Source: Sphaerisporangium album
Lineage (GTDB): Bacteria; Actinomycetota; Actinomycetes; Streptosporangiales; Streptosporangiaceae
Assembly: GCF_003323745.1 (NCBI RefSeq)
Contig: NZ_QOIL01000027.1
Span: 62,001 to 126,000, forward strand
Direction of reading: 5' to 3'
DNA: 64,000 nt
The notes below the pieces were generated by a model. It worked only from the letters and a program-made list of their open reading frames with translations. It was not told the origin of the DNA and searched no databases. Each line of letters begins with the position of its first letter. Position 1 is the first letter of the stretch. The translations under genes and the position numbers were made by a program. This document shows, in pieces, positions 55,013 to 63,039 of the stretch.

Positions 55013-57262
55013 CTAGTCGGCGGAGCGGTTTTGATTACGTTCCGCGATGACTTGGGCGAGATCAGCGCGGTAGATGCCGCGCCTGGTGTGCTTCTTGCCG
55101 TCGATGCGGCGGCCGATGGGTCCGACCTTGACCCCGAGAGGCTTCAAGGCGCTGGTGAGCTGTTCGGAGCGCCATCCGGCGTAGACCTCCGACCGGAGTT
55201 CGGCCAACCGTTCGCACAGCTCCGCGTTCCACGCGGCATCTTCTCCGGCAGGCCAAATGCGCGCGAGATCGGAGAGCAGATCGTAGGCGGGCGGATCGGG
55301 TCGGGTCTGGGTGTCGGGTTCGGGCATGGTGCCCGCCGCAACCCGCATCTCGATCGCCCGTGCGACGACCTGTTTGGCCTGATCGGCGTTGACCTCGAAG
55401 CTTCGGCGGGCACCAGGCTTGCCCACGCCGACGACCACGCCCCAACCAGCGTCGCCCGGATCGTTGTCGTTTCCCGGCTCGAACACGGTCGCCCGATAGC
55501 CCGCCCGGTACATGCCAGTGCCGAGGATCATGTCATTGGCGACCTGATCGCGGACCGACATGCACACGCGTGTGTTGATGTTGCGGGTAATCCCTGTGGG
55601 CAGGCTGTCCTTGTCCGGGATCTGGGTATCTAGCAGCAAGATCACGCCCAGCGCTCGCCCAAGCTTGATCACCTTTTCGCACAGCTCACCGGCTTCAGCG
55701 CCGTACTCCGAGTGCTGGAACAGCTCTTGCGCCTCGTTGAGAAAGACCACGAGCGGATGCAGCCCTGATCCCTTGCGCGAGGCCAACTCGGACGTGACCT
55801 TGTTTTCCGGGGCCATGCCCAGCGCGTGATAGTGGGCGATCTTCGCCGCGCGCTGCTGGCACTCGGTCTGATACAGCCACTTGATCATGGCGGCTGCTTT
55901 GCCGATTGTGGCGTCGTCTTGGCCATCGCCGTACTCGGCGCAGACAGGTTCGACCACCGCGAAGTCTCCGACCCCCTTGAGCGCATACCCCCTGATCTCA
56001 GCGCGCGGGTCGAGGCTGGCTGCCAGGACCAGCAGTCGTAATAGGAACGTCTTGCCCGAACCGGGTTGCCCACCAATCAACCAGTTGCGGAAGATCAGCA
56101 TGGCGTTGACGATCTCCATGCGGGGCGTGACGAACAGCGGGAAGGACGTGAAGACATCCACCCTGCCGCCCTTCAACAGCGGCCAGGACGGCGTTTGCGT
56201 CTTGCTCGCGGGTTGGTAGCCGACCCAAAGCGCCAGCCGTCCAGGATGGCCCTGGGCGGGCTCTGGCCATACCTGGTCCAGCGGTAGCCGCATCCCGGAC
56301 GCCAGCTTGCCGCGCCGTGCGACGACGTCGACGGCTTCCACGCCGAAGGGCAGATCCACGATGGCCAGATGCCCGGGGCCGTCTCGGTGGATCTCATCCG
56401 GGAAGCTGATGGCGTGCTGATCCTTGGCCACGGCGCTGTTGATCGCCGGTATACCGATGCTGAGCAGGGCACGCCTTACCAACTCAGCCGTGAGCTTGCG
56501 ATAGCGCGACCCCTGGCTGACGCGATCGGTGATCGGCTTGTCCTCAGGCCGTCCGGCACGGGCTAACAGCGGTGTCAGCACGGCGAGCAATGCCCATCGT
56601 GCCCAATCCGGCACCGTCACGTCCAAGATAAGCAGGGTCACCACCGATGCCCCCGTGAGCAGGCTGACCAGCAACAGCACCGACCAGCGCCAGCGCGCTT
56701 GCCGTTCCCGCTGTTTGTCCAGCTTGAGCCAGGTGACAGGGTCGTTGCGGTCCGCCGCGGCCTGCCTCAACGCGCGGTTGCCATCCTCTGCACTGGCCCA
56801 GCGCAGCACGCGGGCGATGCCGGAGACGAACCCGACGGGCGCATACGCGGCGGTCTTGAGCGCGTACTTGGGGAGGCGAACCGTGTGGTAACCGAGCACA
56901 TAGGCGGCATCCCTGGCCCACCAGGCGAACATGGCACGCCTACCGACCCTCGTGCGCATCCATGGCGGGACGACCGGGGCGCGCCCCGGACCGGTCGGGG
57001 ACCGGTCCGGGGGCATGCCATCGTCGGGGGGATCAACCGGCGGTCCGACCGCCGGTTGATCCCTGGGAACCGATTCTCGATCGAAGTACGCACCATCCTC
57101 TGCATCCTGGGCGTCGTCGGGGCCGGAGGCAGTGCCGGCGCTCTCTCCCGAGTCCTGGTCAGGGCCGGTACCCGTCGCCGGATCCGACCAGGTGAAGCCC
57201 GTCAGCGGGGTCACGATGGAGCGGTCGGGCGTGTGGTCGGGGTCGGACGGTGGCCGTGTCAT
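55013..57262 (-). CDS. FtsK/SpoIIIE-type DNA translocase (TraB-like)
   Basis: A 749-residue protein expected to pump double-stranded DNA during conjugation. A Pro/Asp-rich N-terminus (1-100) precedes two membrane segments at about 198-243 (WSVLLLVSLLTGASVVTLLI; WALLAVLTPLLARAG). The FtsK motor has Walker A GGQPGSGKT near 398 and Walker B LVVFLNEAQE near 505. The C-terminal part resembles a winged helix (SALKPLGVKVGPIGRRIDGKKHTRRGIYRADL), as in TraB/FtsK gamma domains that bind clt repeats. It overlaps the upstream gene by 4 bp. A GTG at 57262 is used. Confidence 0.93.
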   Translation of the reverse strand: MTRPPSDPDHTPDRSIVTPLTGFTWSDPATGTGPDQDSGESAGTASGPDDAQDAEDGAYFDRESVPRDQPAVGPPVDPPDDGMPPDRSPTGPGRAPVVPPWMRTRVGRRAMFAWWARDAAYVLGYHTVRLPKYALKTAAYAPVGFVSGIARVLRWASAEDGNRALRQAAADRNDPVTWLKLDKQRERQARWRWSVLLLVSLLTGASVVTLLILDVTVPDWARWALLAVLTPLLARAGRPEDKPITDRVSQGSRYRKLTAELVRRALLSIGIPAINSAVAKDQHAISFPDEIHRDGPGHLAIVDLPFGVEAVDVVARRGKLASGMRLPLDQVWPEPAQGHPGRLALWVGYQPASKTQTPSWPLLKGGRVDVFTSFPLFVTPRMEIVNAMLIFRNWLIGGQPGSGKTFLLRLLVLAASLDPRAEIRGYALKGVGDFAVVEPVCAEYGDGQDDATIGKAAAMIKWLYQTECQQRAAKIAHYHALGMAPENKVTSELASRKGSGLHPLVVFLNEAQELFQHSEYGAEAGELCEKVIKLGRALGVILLLDTQIPDKDSLPTGITRNINTRVCMSVRDQVANDMILGTGMYRAGYRATVFEPGNDNDPGDAGWGVVVGVGKPGARRSFEVNADQAKQVVARAIEMRVAAGTMPEPDTQTRPDPPAYDLLSDLARIWPAGEDAAWNAELCERLAELRSEVYAGWRSEQLTSALKPLGVKVGPIGRRIDGKKHTRRGIYRADLAQVIAERNQNRSAD
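57029..57063. repeat. 15-bp perfect inverted repeat inside the translocase gene
   Basis: GGGATCAACCGGCGG (57029-57043) and CCGCCGGTTGATCCC (57049-57063) are perfect inverted repeats with a 5-nt loop, within the Pro-rich N-terminal coding region (residues about 66-78). It may be a regulatory stem or a DNA-binding site, or a by-product of the repeated residues. Confidence 0.8.
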
Positions 57263-57609
57263 GCGCCACCGTCCGGGCTGCTCGGCGCGAGGGTGCCTGC
57301 CTGGTCGGCAAGCTCGTCACGCAGGTAGGACAGAGGGTCGGGTTCGCCGTCCGCGTCGGCGCTCAGGGCGGCGCGCATGGCGGCGGTCAGGTTCGCACGG
57401 TGCAGCCGGGTCTTACTGATCTCGGCGCGGAGTCGGGTGATCTCGGCGACCAGGACGGACGTGTCGTGAAGGGCAGCGGTGACGTGGTGCCAGAGGTCGC
57501 CAAGGGTCGCGGTGGATCGGGCGAAATTGGCGATGAGTTCACGGGCTACGTCGTTACGGTTCAGCACCTCCTGAAGTTCGGGGTCAGGGTATGGAAGTCG
57601 GTAGGCCAC
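57259..57609 (-). CDS. Hypothetical transfer-operon protein
   Basis: A 116-residue helical protein with coiled-coil potential (VLVAEITRLRAEISKTRLHRANLTAAMRAALSADA). It uses GTG 57609 with GAGAGGTG upstream and overlaps the translocase gene by 4 bp. Proteins of this size commonly precede ftsK/traB in actinomycete AICEs. Function unknown. Confidence 0.8.
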   Translation of the reverse strand: MAYRLPYPDPELQEVLNRNDVARELIANFARSTATLGDLWHHVTAALHDTSVLVAEITRLRAEISKTRLHRANLTAAMRAALSADADGEPDPLSYLRDELADQAGTLAPSSPDGGA

Positions 57610-57642
57610 TGAGGCATCACCTCTCTAGGGTCGGTGGACAGG

Positions 57643-57834
57643 TCAGCTACCGGGAGTGATCCAGTGCAGGAACGCGCGCAGGGCGCGGTCAATCTCGGGT
57701 GCCAGCGTGGTCGCGGCCGTCAGGTAGCCGAACACGGCGCAGATCAGCGCCATCCACAGGCGCAACTTGAGGTAGCGCACGGCCAGCACGACGACCACGC
57801 CGAGCAGTACCACGAGGGGAATCGATACGGTCAT
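57643..57834 (-). CDS. Small SpdB-like membrane protein
   Basis: A 63-residue protein that is mostly hydrophobic (SIPLVVLLGVVVVLAVRYL; LWMALICAVFGYLTAATTLA), giving two membrane segments. GGAAGGAGGTGATGCCCCT precedes its ATG. Similar short membrane proteins in AICE transfer operons are called Spd (spread) proteins and help plasmid spread within mycelium; the assignment is by context. Confidence 0.75.
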   Translation of the reverse strand: MTVSIPLVVLLGVVVVLAVRYLKLRLWMALICAVFGYLTAATTLAPEIDRALRAFLHWITPGS

Positions 57835-57887
57835 AGGGGCATCACCTCCTTCCGGCTAGACCGTTGGACGTGGAAGCACGTGAGGTG

Positions 57888-58055
57888 TCATATGCCGTCG
57901 TGACGGGCCTTACGACGACGCCAGCGAGCGCGGGCACGGCACTTGCCGCAACGCTTGTTGCCAAGCTCCAGCGCCGCACCACAGGGGCACCCACGGCGAT
58001 CGGTGCGGTGACGGGCGGCGGTGGTAACCGGGGAAATGTCATTTACTCGACTCAC
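57888..58055 (-). CDS. Small zinc-ribbon protein, 55 residues
   Basis: The frame starts GTG 58055, ends TGA at 57888, and encodes CPCGAALELGNKRCGKCRARARWRRRKARHD at its C-terminus, preceded by SRVNDISPVTTAARHRTDRRG. The four cysteines (C-x-C...C-x2-C) and Arg/Lys tail make a compact nucleic-acid-binding zinc ribbon. AAGGGAAA is upstream and the GTGA overlap with the next gene indicates coupling. It is very short and easily missed. Function unknown, possibly regulatory. Confidence 0.75.
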   Translation of the reverse strand: MSRVNDISPVTTAARHRTDRRGCPCGAALELGNKRCGKCRARARWRRRKARHDGI

Positions 58056-58357
58056 TGGTCTTTCCCTTCCGCGCTACCGGAGTAGCGGACTCGCACGAGG
58101 AACCGACGCGCCAAAGCGTCAGAACCAGATCGCGGCGCGTTCACCAAATGGTGACGGTCACCCCGATGAATTCCGATGATCAGGGCCACGAAGACTACGA
58201 CCGTCGAAACGGCCATAAGCCCGATGCCAGCCAGTACGGCATTCCAGAACATTCGCTTACTCGCTTCCGCAGTTGGCCGAAACAAGCCGGAGGGAGGCTT
58301 TTTCGGTGGCCGTGATTTCCATACCTGAATTCCATCCGGTATTAGGTACGGTTCCAA
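58052..58357 (-). CDS. Small single-spanning membrane protein, first gene of the transfer operon
   Basis: About 100 residues with one membrane segment (MFWNAVLAGIGLMAVSTVVVFVALIIGI). The N-terminal start is uncertain: TTG 58357 lies inside the iteron array and has no Shine-Dalgarno, and no ATG occurs before the Met at the membrane segment. The end overlaps the zinc-ribbon gene by 4 bp. The family is unknown; context suggests a role in transfer. Confidence 0.65.
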   Translation of the reverse strand: MEPYLIPDGIQVWKSRPPKKPPSGLFRPTAEASKRMFWNAVLAGIGLMAVSTVVVFVALIIGIHRGDRHHLVNAPRSGSDALARRFLVRVRYSGSAEGKDQ

Positions 58358-58418
58358 TGCGGCCGTAATGCGGCTTCAGTGCATTACCAGTGCGGTCGCA
58401 GTGCGGTTCGCCGTGCGG
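58356..58418. promoter_or_regulatory. Array of five 11-bp iterons plus a partial sixth
   Basis: AATGCGG at 58356 and 58367, AGTGCAT at 58378, and AGTGCGG at 58389 and 58400 recur with an exact 11-bp period. A further GTGCGG at 58413-58418 is off by 1-2 bp. The array lies at the start of the leftward transfer operon and upstream of the STAND gene. Iterons one helical turn apart bind a protein along one DNA face, as in operators of transfer genes or replication origins. Confidence 0.8.
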
Positions 58419-58635
58419 GGCTGGTAGATCGGCGTTTCCCGCCCCTGTGACGTGGGCGAGCGGATGCGGCGGTCAGCCTCGCGGGGACCTTGCCGGGCAT
58501 GTGCAAACGCACGCCATCCGCAGGCAAGCGCACGTTCTCAGCCTCGGAAGCGGTGGAAGTCTGATCTGTGAGGGGGCGCCGAGTTATGCTGGCGACATCG
58601 ACCACCGTACGAAAACGGCAATGAGGCGGTAGCCA

Positions 58636-60930
58636 GTGGAGATGGTGAACGGCTGGACAGGGCGGGACGCGTGTGCACTGCAATCCGCGCTACGGATGAG
58701 TAATCAGCAATTCGCCACGCATCTGGGATTAGGGCTGCGCACGGTCGCTGACTGGCACGAGAAACTTGAGATGCGGCCACGGCCGGAGACACAGCAGGTT
58801 CTTGACTCCGCTCTGGCGCAAGCTTCGGCGGCCGTGAGAGAGCGATTCGCCGCCCTTACCGGCCGGTCCACGCAGGCAGCGGCGGATACCCAAGATGGGC
58901 TTGACCCTCACTCGCCCGGGGTCAGTATTAATACCGGCGTCATAAGTACCGGCGAGGGCGCCACGATCGACGCTCGTACCGTCCATTTGCCGGCGGATGC
59001 CGTCCGCACGCCCGCCGAGATTACGGCGGTGCGGGGATTGCGCAATTTACCCTCTCCCAGCAACCAAGTTTTTGTGGACCGGGTTGACGTCCTAGCGCAT
59101 CTGGACGCGGTCCTGGGCGAGGAACCGCCCACCGCTCCGCCCGTAGTGCACGGCCTAGGCGGTACCGGCAAGAGCACGCTGGCTCTTCAGTTCGCACACA
59201 GCAATCGCGACCGATACAACCCAATATGGTGGATTACCGCTGATTCGTCCGTCAGCGTCGTCACGGGGCTTGCCCAGCTTGCCGCCCGACTCAACCCGTA
59301 TGAGAACCTGACGGCCAAGACCAGCGCCGAGGCTGCCGCCTGGGCCATCGGCTGGCTGCAAGCCCATGACGGCTGGCTCTTGGTGTTCGATGACGCGGAC
59401 TCACCGCAAAGCATCGAATCCGTGCTCGGGATACTGGCCGCCGGTCGGCACCTGATCACCAGCCGTCACGCCACGGGATGGCACCGCGTTGCACGACCTC
59501 TGCCGCTGGCCCTGCTTCCTCCCGATGCCGCGCTGGACCTACTCACGCGAATCACCAATCCGAGCGACGACGCCGACCGGGCGGTCTTTGAACGTCTCGC
59601 TGCCGAACTCGGCTACCTGCCGCTGGCGCTGGAACAGGCAGCCGCCTACATCCAGCACGCGGCGATCACCCCAGCCGCCTACCTAGACCGCCTGCGGCGC
59701 TACCCTGCCCGCATGTTCGCCGCCTCGGCTGCATCTGACGCGAGCGGGGAGTCCGACAGACAGCGCACTATTGCCCGGATCTGGCAACTGTCACTTGAGG
59801 CCATTGCGGGCAGGCAGCCGCTAGCCGGCGAGATCCTCCGCACCTTCGCATGGCTCGCTCCCGACCCGATTCCCCGCGATCTCGCCTATCAACTGCACGA
59901 AGACCCACTTACGGTTGATGACGCCCTTGCCCTGCTGAACGCCTACAGCATGATCACCCTGACTCCGCAGACGGTCACCGTTCACCGGCTGGTCCAAGCA
60001 GTTGCCCGCATCCCCGACGCCGCCAGGCCCCACAGCGCGCCCGTCACGGTTAGCCAGGCCCGCGACCGCGCCGCACAGCTCCTACTTGATTCCCTCCCGG
60101 AAAATCCTCTGTTCAACGTCCCTAGCTGGCCCCGCTGGCGCGAACTCTTCCCACACGCCCTGGCTTTCACCGATCACATCGGTCAGGATCAGGACACCCC
60201 CGACACTGCGAGCATCCTGCGTGCCACTTCGGGATTCCTGCAAGGTGACGGTCATTTCGACCAGGCCATCGCATCCGCTCAGCGGGCCGTCAACGCCTAC
60301 GAACGCATTCAAGGCCCCGACGCCCTAGACACCTTGACTGCCCGCAGCTTCCTCGCCAGCGCGTACCGCGCTGCGGGCGACCTCACCACGGCAACCCCCC
60401 TCCATCAGCGCAATCTTGCTGATTCTGAGCGCATCTTGGGTGAGGACCATCCGGAAACTCTGGTCGCGCGGGCCAACCTCGCCTACCTCTACGCGCTACA
60501 GCACGACGAAGCCCGCGCACTTCAACTCCACGAGCGCAATCTCACCGACTACGAACGCATCCATGGCCCTGACCACCCCCACACCCTCAACGGCCGCGCC
60601 AACTTGGCCAGCTCGTACAGGGCGACCGGCGATCTAGGCCGCGCTATCGAACTCCATCAGCAGTCCGTCACCGACTACGCCCGCGTCTACGGCCCCGACC
60701 ACTCCGAGACCATCACCGCACGCAGCAACCTCGCCTACGCCTACCAGCTAGCTGGCGACCATGACCGCGCCATCCCCCTACATCAGCAAGTCCTCACCGA
60801 CCGCGAACGCCTCTACGGCCCGGACCACCACTACACCCAGATAGCCCGCCAGCTCCTCACCACAGCCGAACTCCAGGCAACCGAACACGAGCCACCGAAC
60901 GCCCCAGACAACCGGCAAGCTGAGGAGTAA
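58636..60930 (+). CDS. STAND ATPase (NB-ARC) with N-terminal HTH and C-terminal TPRs
   Basis: A 764-residue NLR-like protein. Residues 8-75 resemble an XRE/HTH segment (LRMSNQQFATHLGLGLRTVADWHEKLEMRPRP). A short linker contains INTGVISTGEGATIDA (about 97-112). The NB-ARC motor has Walker A GLGGTGKST (about 173-181) and Walker B WLLVFDDAD. The C-terminal half (about 530-750) has five or so TPR units with repeated GPDHPHT motifs. Such proteins are sensors that act in regulation, phage defence or cell death. Its presence on a mobile element makes a defence role possible. Start is GTG 58636; ATG 58642 is alternative. Confidence 0.85.
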   Translation: MEMVNGWTGRDACALQSALRMSNQQFATHLGLGLRTVADWHEKLEMRPRPETQQVLDSALAQASAAVRERFAALTGRSTQAAADTQDGLDPHSPGVSINTGVISTGEGATIDARTVHLPADAVRTPAEITAVRGLRNLPSPSNQVFVDRVDVLAHLDAVLGEEPPTAPPVVHGLGGTGKSTLALQFAHSNRDRYNPIWWITADSSVSVVTGLAQLAARLNPYENLTAKTSAEAAAWAIGWLQAHDGWLLVFDDADSPQSIESVLGILAAGRHLITSRHATGWHRVARPLPLALLPPDAALDLLTRITNPSDDADRAVFERLAAELGYLPLALEQAAAYIQHAAITPAAYLDRLRRYPARMFAASAASDASGESDRQRTIARIWQLSLEAIAGRQPLAGEILRTFAWLAPDPIPRDLAYQLHEDPLTVDDALALLNAYSMITLTPQTVTVHRLVQAVARIPDAARPHSAPVTVSQARDRAAQLLLDSLPENPLFNVPSWPRWRELFPHALAFTDHIGQDQDTPDTASILRATSGFLQGDGHFDQAIASAQRAVNAYERIQGPDALDTLTARSFLASAYRAAGDLTTATPLHQRNLADSERILGEDHPETLVARANLAYLYALQHDEARALQLHERNLTDYERIHGPDHPHTLNGRANLASSYRATGDLGRAIELHQQSVTDYARVYGPDHSETITARSNLAYAYQLAGDHDRAIPLHQQVLTDRERLYGPDHHYTQIARQLLTTAELQATEHEPPNAPDNRQAEE

Positions 60931-60948
60931 CAAGACCCACCAGACCCA

Positions 60949-61212
60949 TCACCACAGACGTTTCCTAACGAGTACCAAGACCGGTTCACCGTGGACAGTT
61001 ACGACCGTGCGCCAAGAGCGATGGGAATTAAGCGCATGCTCGACCGTGCCCACGACGAACGCGCGGTTGGCCATCCCGACACCCTCTGCGGCTGCCTCGG
61101 GGTCTTGCGCCAGAAGGCTGGTCAGAGCCTCCATGACAACCCGCTGGACCTCCTGAAACGTCTTCACCCGCACCGGTTCTGCGTTGCCCACGCTGACCTC
61201 ATAGCTACTCAC
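60949..61212 (-). CDS. Hypothetical protein
   Basis: An 87-residue protein from GTG 61212 (SSYEVSVGNAEPVRVKTFQEVQRVVMEALTSLLAQ...). No family recognised. A likely -10 (TAACGT) is about 12 bp before the GTG, so it may be leaderless. It ends 19 bp from the convergent STAND gene. Longer upstream starts are possible but cross the preceding terminator. Confidence 0.55.
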   Translation of the reverse strand: MSSYEVSVGNAEPVRVKTFQEVQRVVMEALTSLLAQDPEAAAEGVGMANRAFVVGTVEHALNSHRSWRTVVTVHGEPVLVLVRKRLW

Positions 61213-61242
61213 CCGGCTAACGTTATCCCGACATGAGAAAAG

Positions 61243-61270
61243 GGCCGTGACCCCGGAAGGGGTCACGGCC
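61243..61270 (-). terminator. Terminator of the leftward gene at 61353
   Basis: A perfect 12-bp stem GGCCGTGACCCC/GGGGTCACGGCC with a 4-nt loop. In the leftward direction it is followed by CTTTTCTC, a U-rich tail. It lies 83 bp after the stop of the 100-residue gene. Confidence 0.85.
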
Positions 61271-61352
61271 TGAGGTCTTCCGTCGCTGGCTTTGGGAACG
61301 CTACGCCTCCCCCACGGAGGTGTAGCTGCGGGCGCCGCAGCGCCGAGATGGT

Positions 61353-61655
61353 CTAGACAGTGCGGAGATAGTTGTCGGGGTACTCGGTCCGGTAGACCGC
61401 CCTCTGGCGTACCGGCTCTTTGGGGTTGGTGATGTCGTACGCGATGACCTCCGCGTAGCCGCCGGCCTCACCCTCGTCGTTGACGTAGCTCAGCGCGTCC
61501 GCGTGCTCCCCGAAGACGTCACTTCGAATCACATCGGTCTTCCGCTCCGCGTGTATCTCCGCGAGGTAGACGAAGATGTCATGCGCTCGTACGGCGATCT
61601 TGTGCCCACCGACGGTCACGCTGATGAGCTGAGGCTTGTCTCTTGGCATCGTCAC
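61353..61655 (-). CDS. Hypothetical small protein
   Basis: A 100-residue protein with an alpha/beta-like composition (LISVTVGGHKIAVRAHDIFVYLAEIHAER; EVIAYDITNPKEPVRQRAVYRTEYPDNY). No family recognised. Start is GTG 61655 or ATG 61649. A strong terminator follows. Its promoter region is bounded by the terminator of the DUF397 gene. Confidence 0.6.
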   Translation of the reverse strand: MTMPRDKPQLISVTVGGHKIAVRAHDIFVYLAEIHAERKTDVIRSDVFGEHADALSYVNDEGEAGGYAEVIAYDITNPKEPVRQRAVYRTEYPDNYLRTV

Positions 61656-61730
61656 GGCGGATCACCGTAGAGCACGGATGCAACTACGTCGCGTGCCTGC
61701 CCGTACACGAATACAACCTACTTGTAGCGA

Positions 61731-61764
61731 CAAAAAGGTCCCCCGGCCAACGACCGGGGGACCT
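61731..61764 (-). terminator. Terminator of the XRE-DUF397 operon
   Basis: A perfect 11-bp stem AGGTCCCCCGG (61736-61746) / CCGGGGGACCT (61754-61764) with a 7-nt loop. Leftward it is followed by TTTTTG, 22 bp after the DUF397 stop. Confidence 0.88.
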
Positions 61765-61785
61765 CTGTGACGTCGAATGGCAAGG

Positions 61786-62013
61786 TCAGAAGTCGAATTC
61801 ACCCTTTTTGGCGCCATCCAGGAACGCATCCCACTCACTCGGAGTGAAGACGTGCACGGGGCCTGTGCCCTTGTCCTTGGTGTCGCGAAGTGCTACGCGA
61901 CCGCCGGACAGGGGAGCGACCTCGACACAGTCCCCGCCGTTGGAGCTGGTCTTGGTGGCGGTGCGCCACGCGGCCGTCGCCAGCTCGCTTGCCACTTCAT
62001 CCCGCAGACTCAT
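61786..62013 (-). CDS. DUF397 domain protein
   Basis: A 75-residue protein with the family hallmark AAWRTATKTSSNGGDCVEVA and a C-terminal FTPSEWDAFLDGAKKGEFDF. DUF397 proteins pair with XRE/DUF5753 regulators and act in development in actinomycetes, for example near whiJ and abaA in Streptomyces. It overlaps the XRE gene by 17 bp and ends just before a terminator. Confidence 0.93.
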   Translation of the reverse strand: MSLRDEVASELATAAWRTATKTSSNGGDCVEVAPLSGGRVALRDTKDKGTGPVHVFTPSEWDAFLDGAKKGEFDF

Positions 62014-62821
62014 GCTTTCCTCTCGCCTCCCGTATCACTTGCTCGGATACGTGTAGTGGATGTGCCCACGCGCGAACCGCGTCGTATTTGAGGCTAACGG
62101 CATGTACATCGTCCGCGCGATCGGTTACCTGTCCATTGATGGCATTGTCCAGGTAGGCGGCATCTCTCTCGCCCGCTACCTGTGCGAGGGCGAACGCACC
62201 TGCTAGTCCGTTCGTCGCTCCGACAGCCAGCGGTACCACCTGCACCGAGATACACGGCCGTGCCATGAGGTCGAGCAGATGGCCTAGTTGATCGGCCATC
62301 ACGCGGGCGCCCCCCACGGGCCGAAGCAATACGCACTCGTCGATGACGACGGCCAGCATGGGCGGTGTCCGGCGATCAAGGATCTTCTGTCGCTGGACAC
62401 GAGCGGTCAGTAACTCCTCAACCTGCTCCTCAGAGATCCCCGGCTCGGTCTTCAGAACGGCGCGGGCGTAGTCCTGAGTCTGGAGCAGTCCAGGGATGAG
62501 CACGGGTTGCCACGTCCTGATGGCGCGGGCCGACGCCTCAATCTTCGTCCAGGGCCGGAACCAGCGTAGTGAGGTGGTTTCACATGCCCCCCACAGCTCC
62601 AGAAGGGGGCCACTGATACCTAGAGCTGCTTCACAACGAAGTATGAAGTCCTGTTTTGGCGTGCGCTCCGCGCGTTCCACGAAACCGACCATCGCGGCAG
62701 AGAAGTTGACTTTCCGCGCAAGCTCCTCCTGTGAAAGGCCAGCGGCCTGCCGAAGTCGTCGCAGCTCAACGCCTAACCGAGCCTCGGGGCTGACCGACTT
62801 ATCGGGTTTCATGGGCGGCAT
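61997..62821 (-). CDS. XRE-family regulator with DUF5753 (WhiJ-like)
   Basis: A 274-residue regulator. The N-terminal HTH (about 17-70) reads ELRRLRQAAGLSQEELARKVNFSAAMVGFVERAERTP, and the C-terminal DUF5753 ligand-like domain contains IRTWQPVLIPGLLQTQDYARAVL and FALAQVAGERDAAYLDN. ATG 62821 follows AGGGGAGC. It forms an operon with DUF397 and is divergent from the anti-sigma-type ATPase gene, matching the WhiJ-like gene sets. It probably binds the perfect dyad upstream. Confidence 0.92.
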   Translation of the reverse strand: MPPMKPDKSVSPEARLGVELRRLRQAAGLSQEELARKVNFSAAMVGFVERAERTPKQDFILRCEAALGISGPLLELWGACETTSLRWFRPWTKIEASARAIRTWQPVLIPGLLQTQDYARAVLKTEPGISEEQVEELLTARVQRQKILDRRTPPMLAVVIDECVLLRPVGGARVMADQLGHLLDLMARPCISVQVVPLAVGATNGLAGAFALAQVAGERDAAYLDNAINGQVTDRADDVHAVSLKYDAVRAWAHPLHVSEQVIREARGKHESAG

Positions 62822-62836
62822 CGCAGCTCCCCTCAC

Positions 62837-62853
62837 CGCTACAAATTGTAGCG
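62837..62853. promoter_or_regulatory. Perfect 17-bp palindrome, candidate XRE operator
   Basis: CGCTACAAATTGTAGCG is a perfect 8+1+8 inverted repeat 16 bp upstream of the XRE start in the divergent promoter region. A second dyad GTGTGAGACAC lies at about 62882-62892. Autoregulation by the XRE protein is inferred. Confidence 0.6.
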
Positions 62854-63039
62854 AGTCACTACTAGATTTACCGCAACAGATGTGTGAGACACCTGTGTTG
62901 GTCGGTCCTATGCGCACTCTAGATGAGCGCAGGCATCCTGGGAATCTGCTTTTCGGAGACAAACGCACGGCGACAGGCAAGCCCGATGACAAATCGGATG
63001 AACAGCCGTAAGGCCACTCGCAGACAGGATCCCCACCCA

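Noticed and set aside
57864-58085. Plus-strand 73-residue ORF and minus-strand 66-residue ORF
   Set aside because: Both cover the same DNA as the zinc-ribbon gene at 57888-58055, which has the better start, overlap and motif.
58384-58683. Short ORFs on both strands in the iteron/STAND promoter region
   Set aside because: No ribosome sites, no family, and the region is better explained by the iteron array and promoters.
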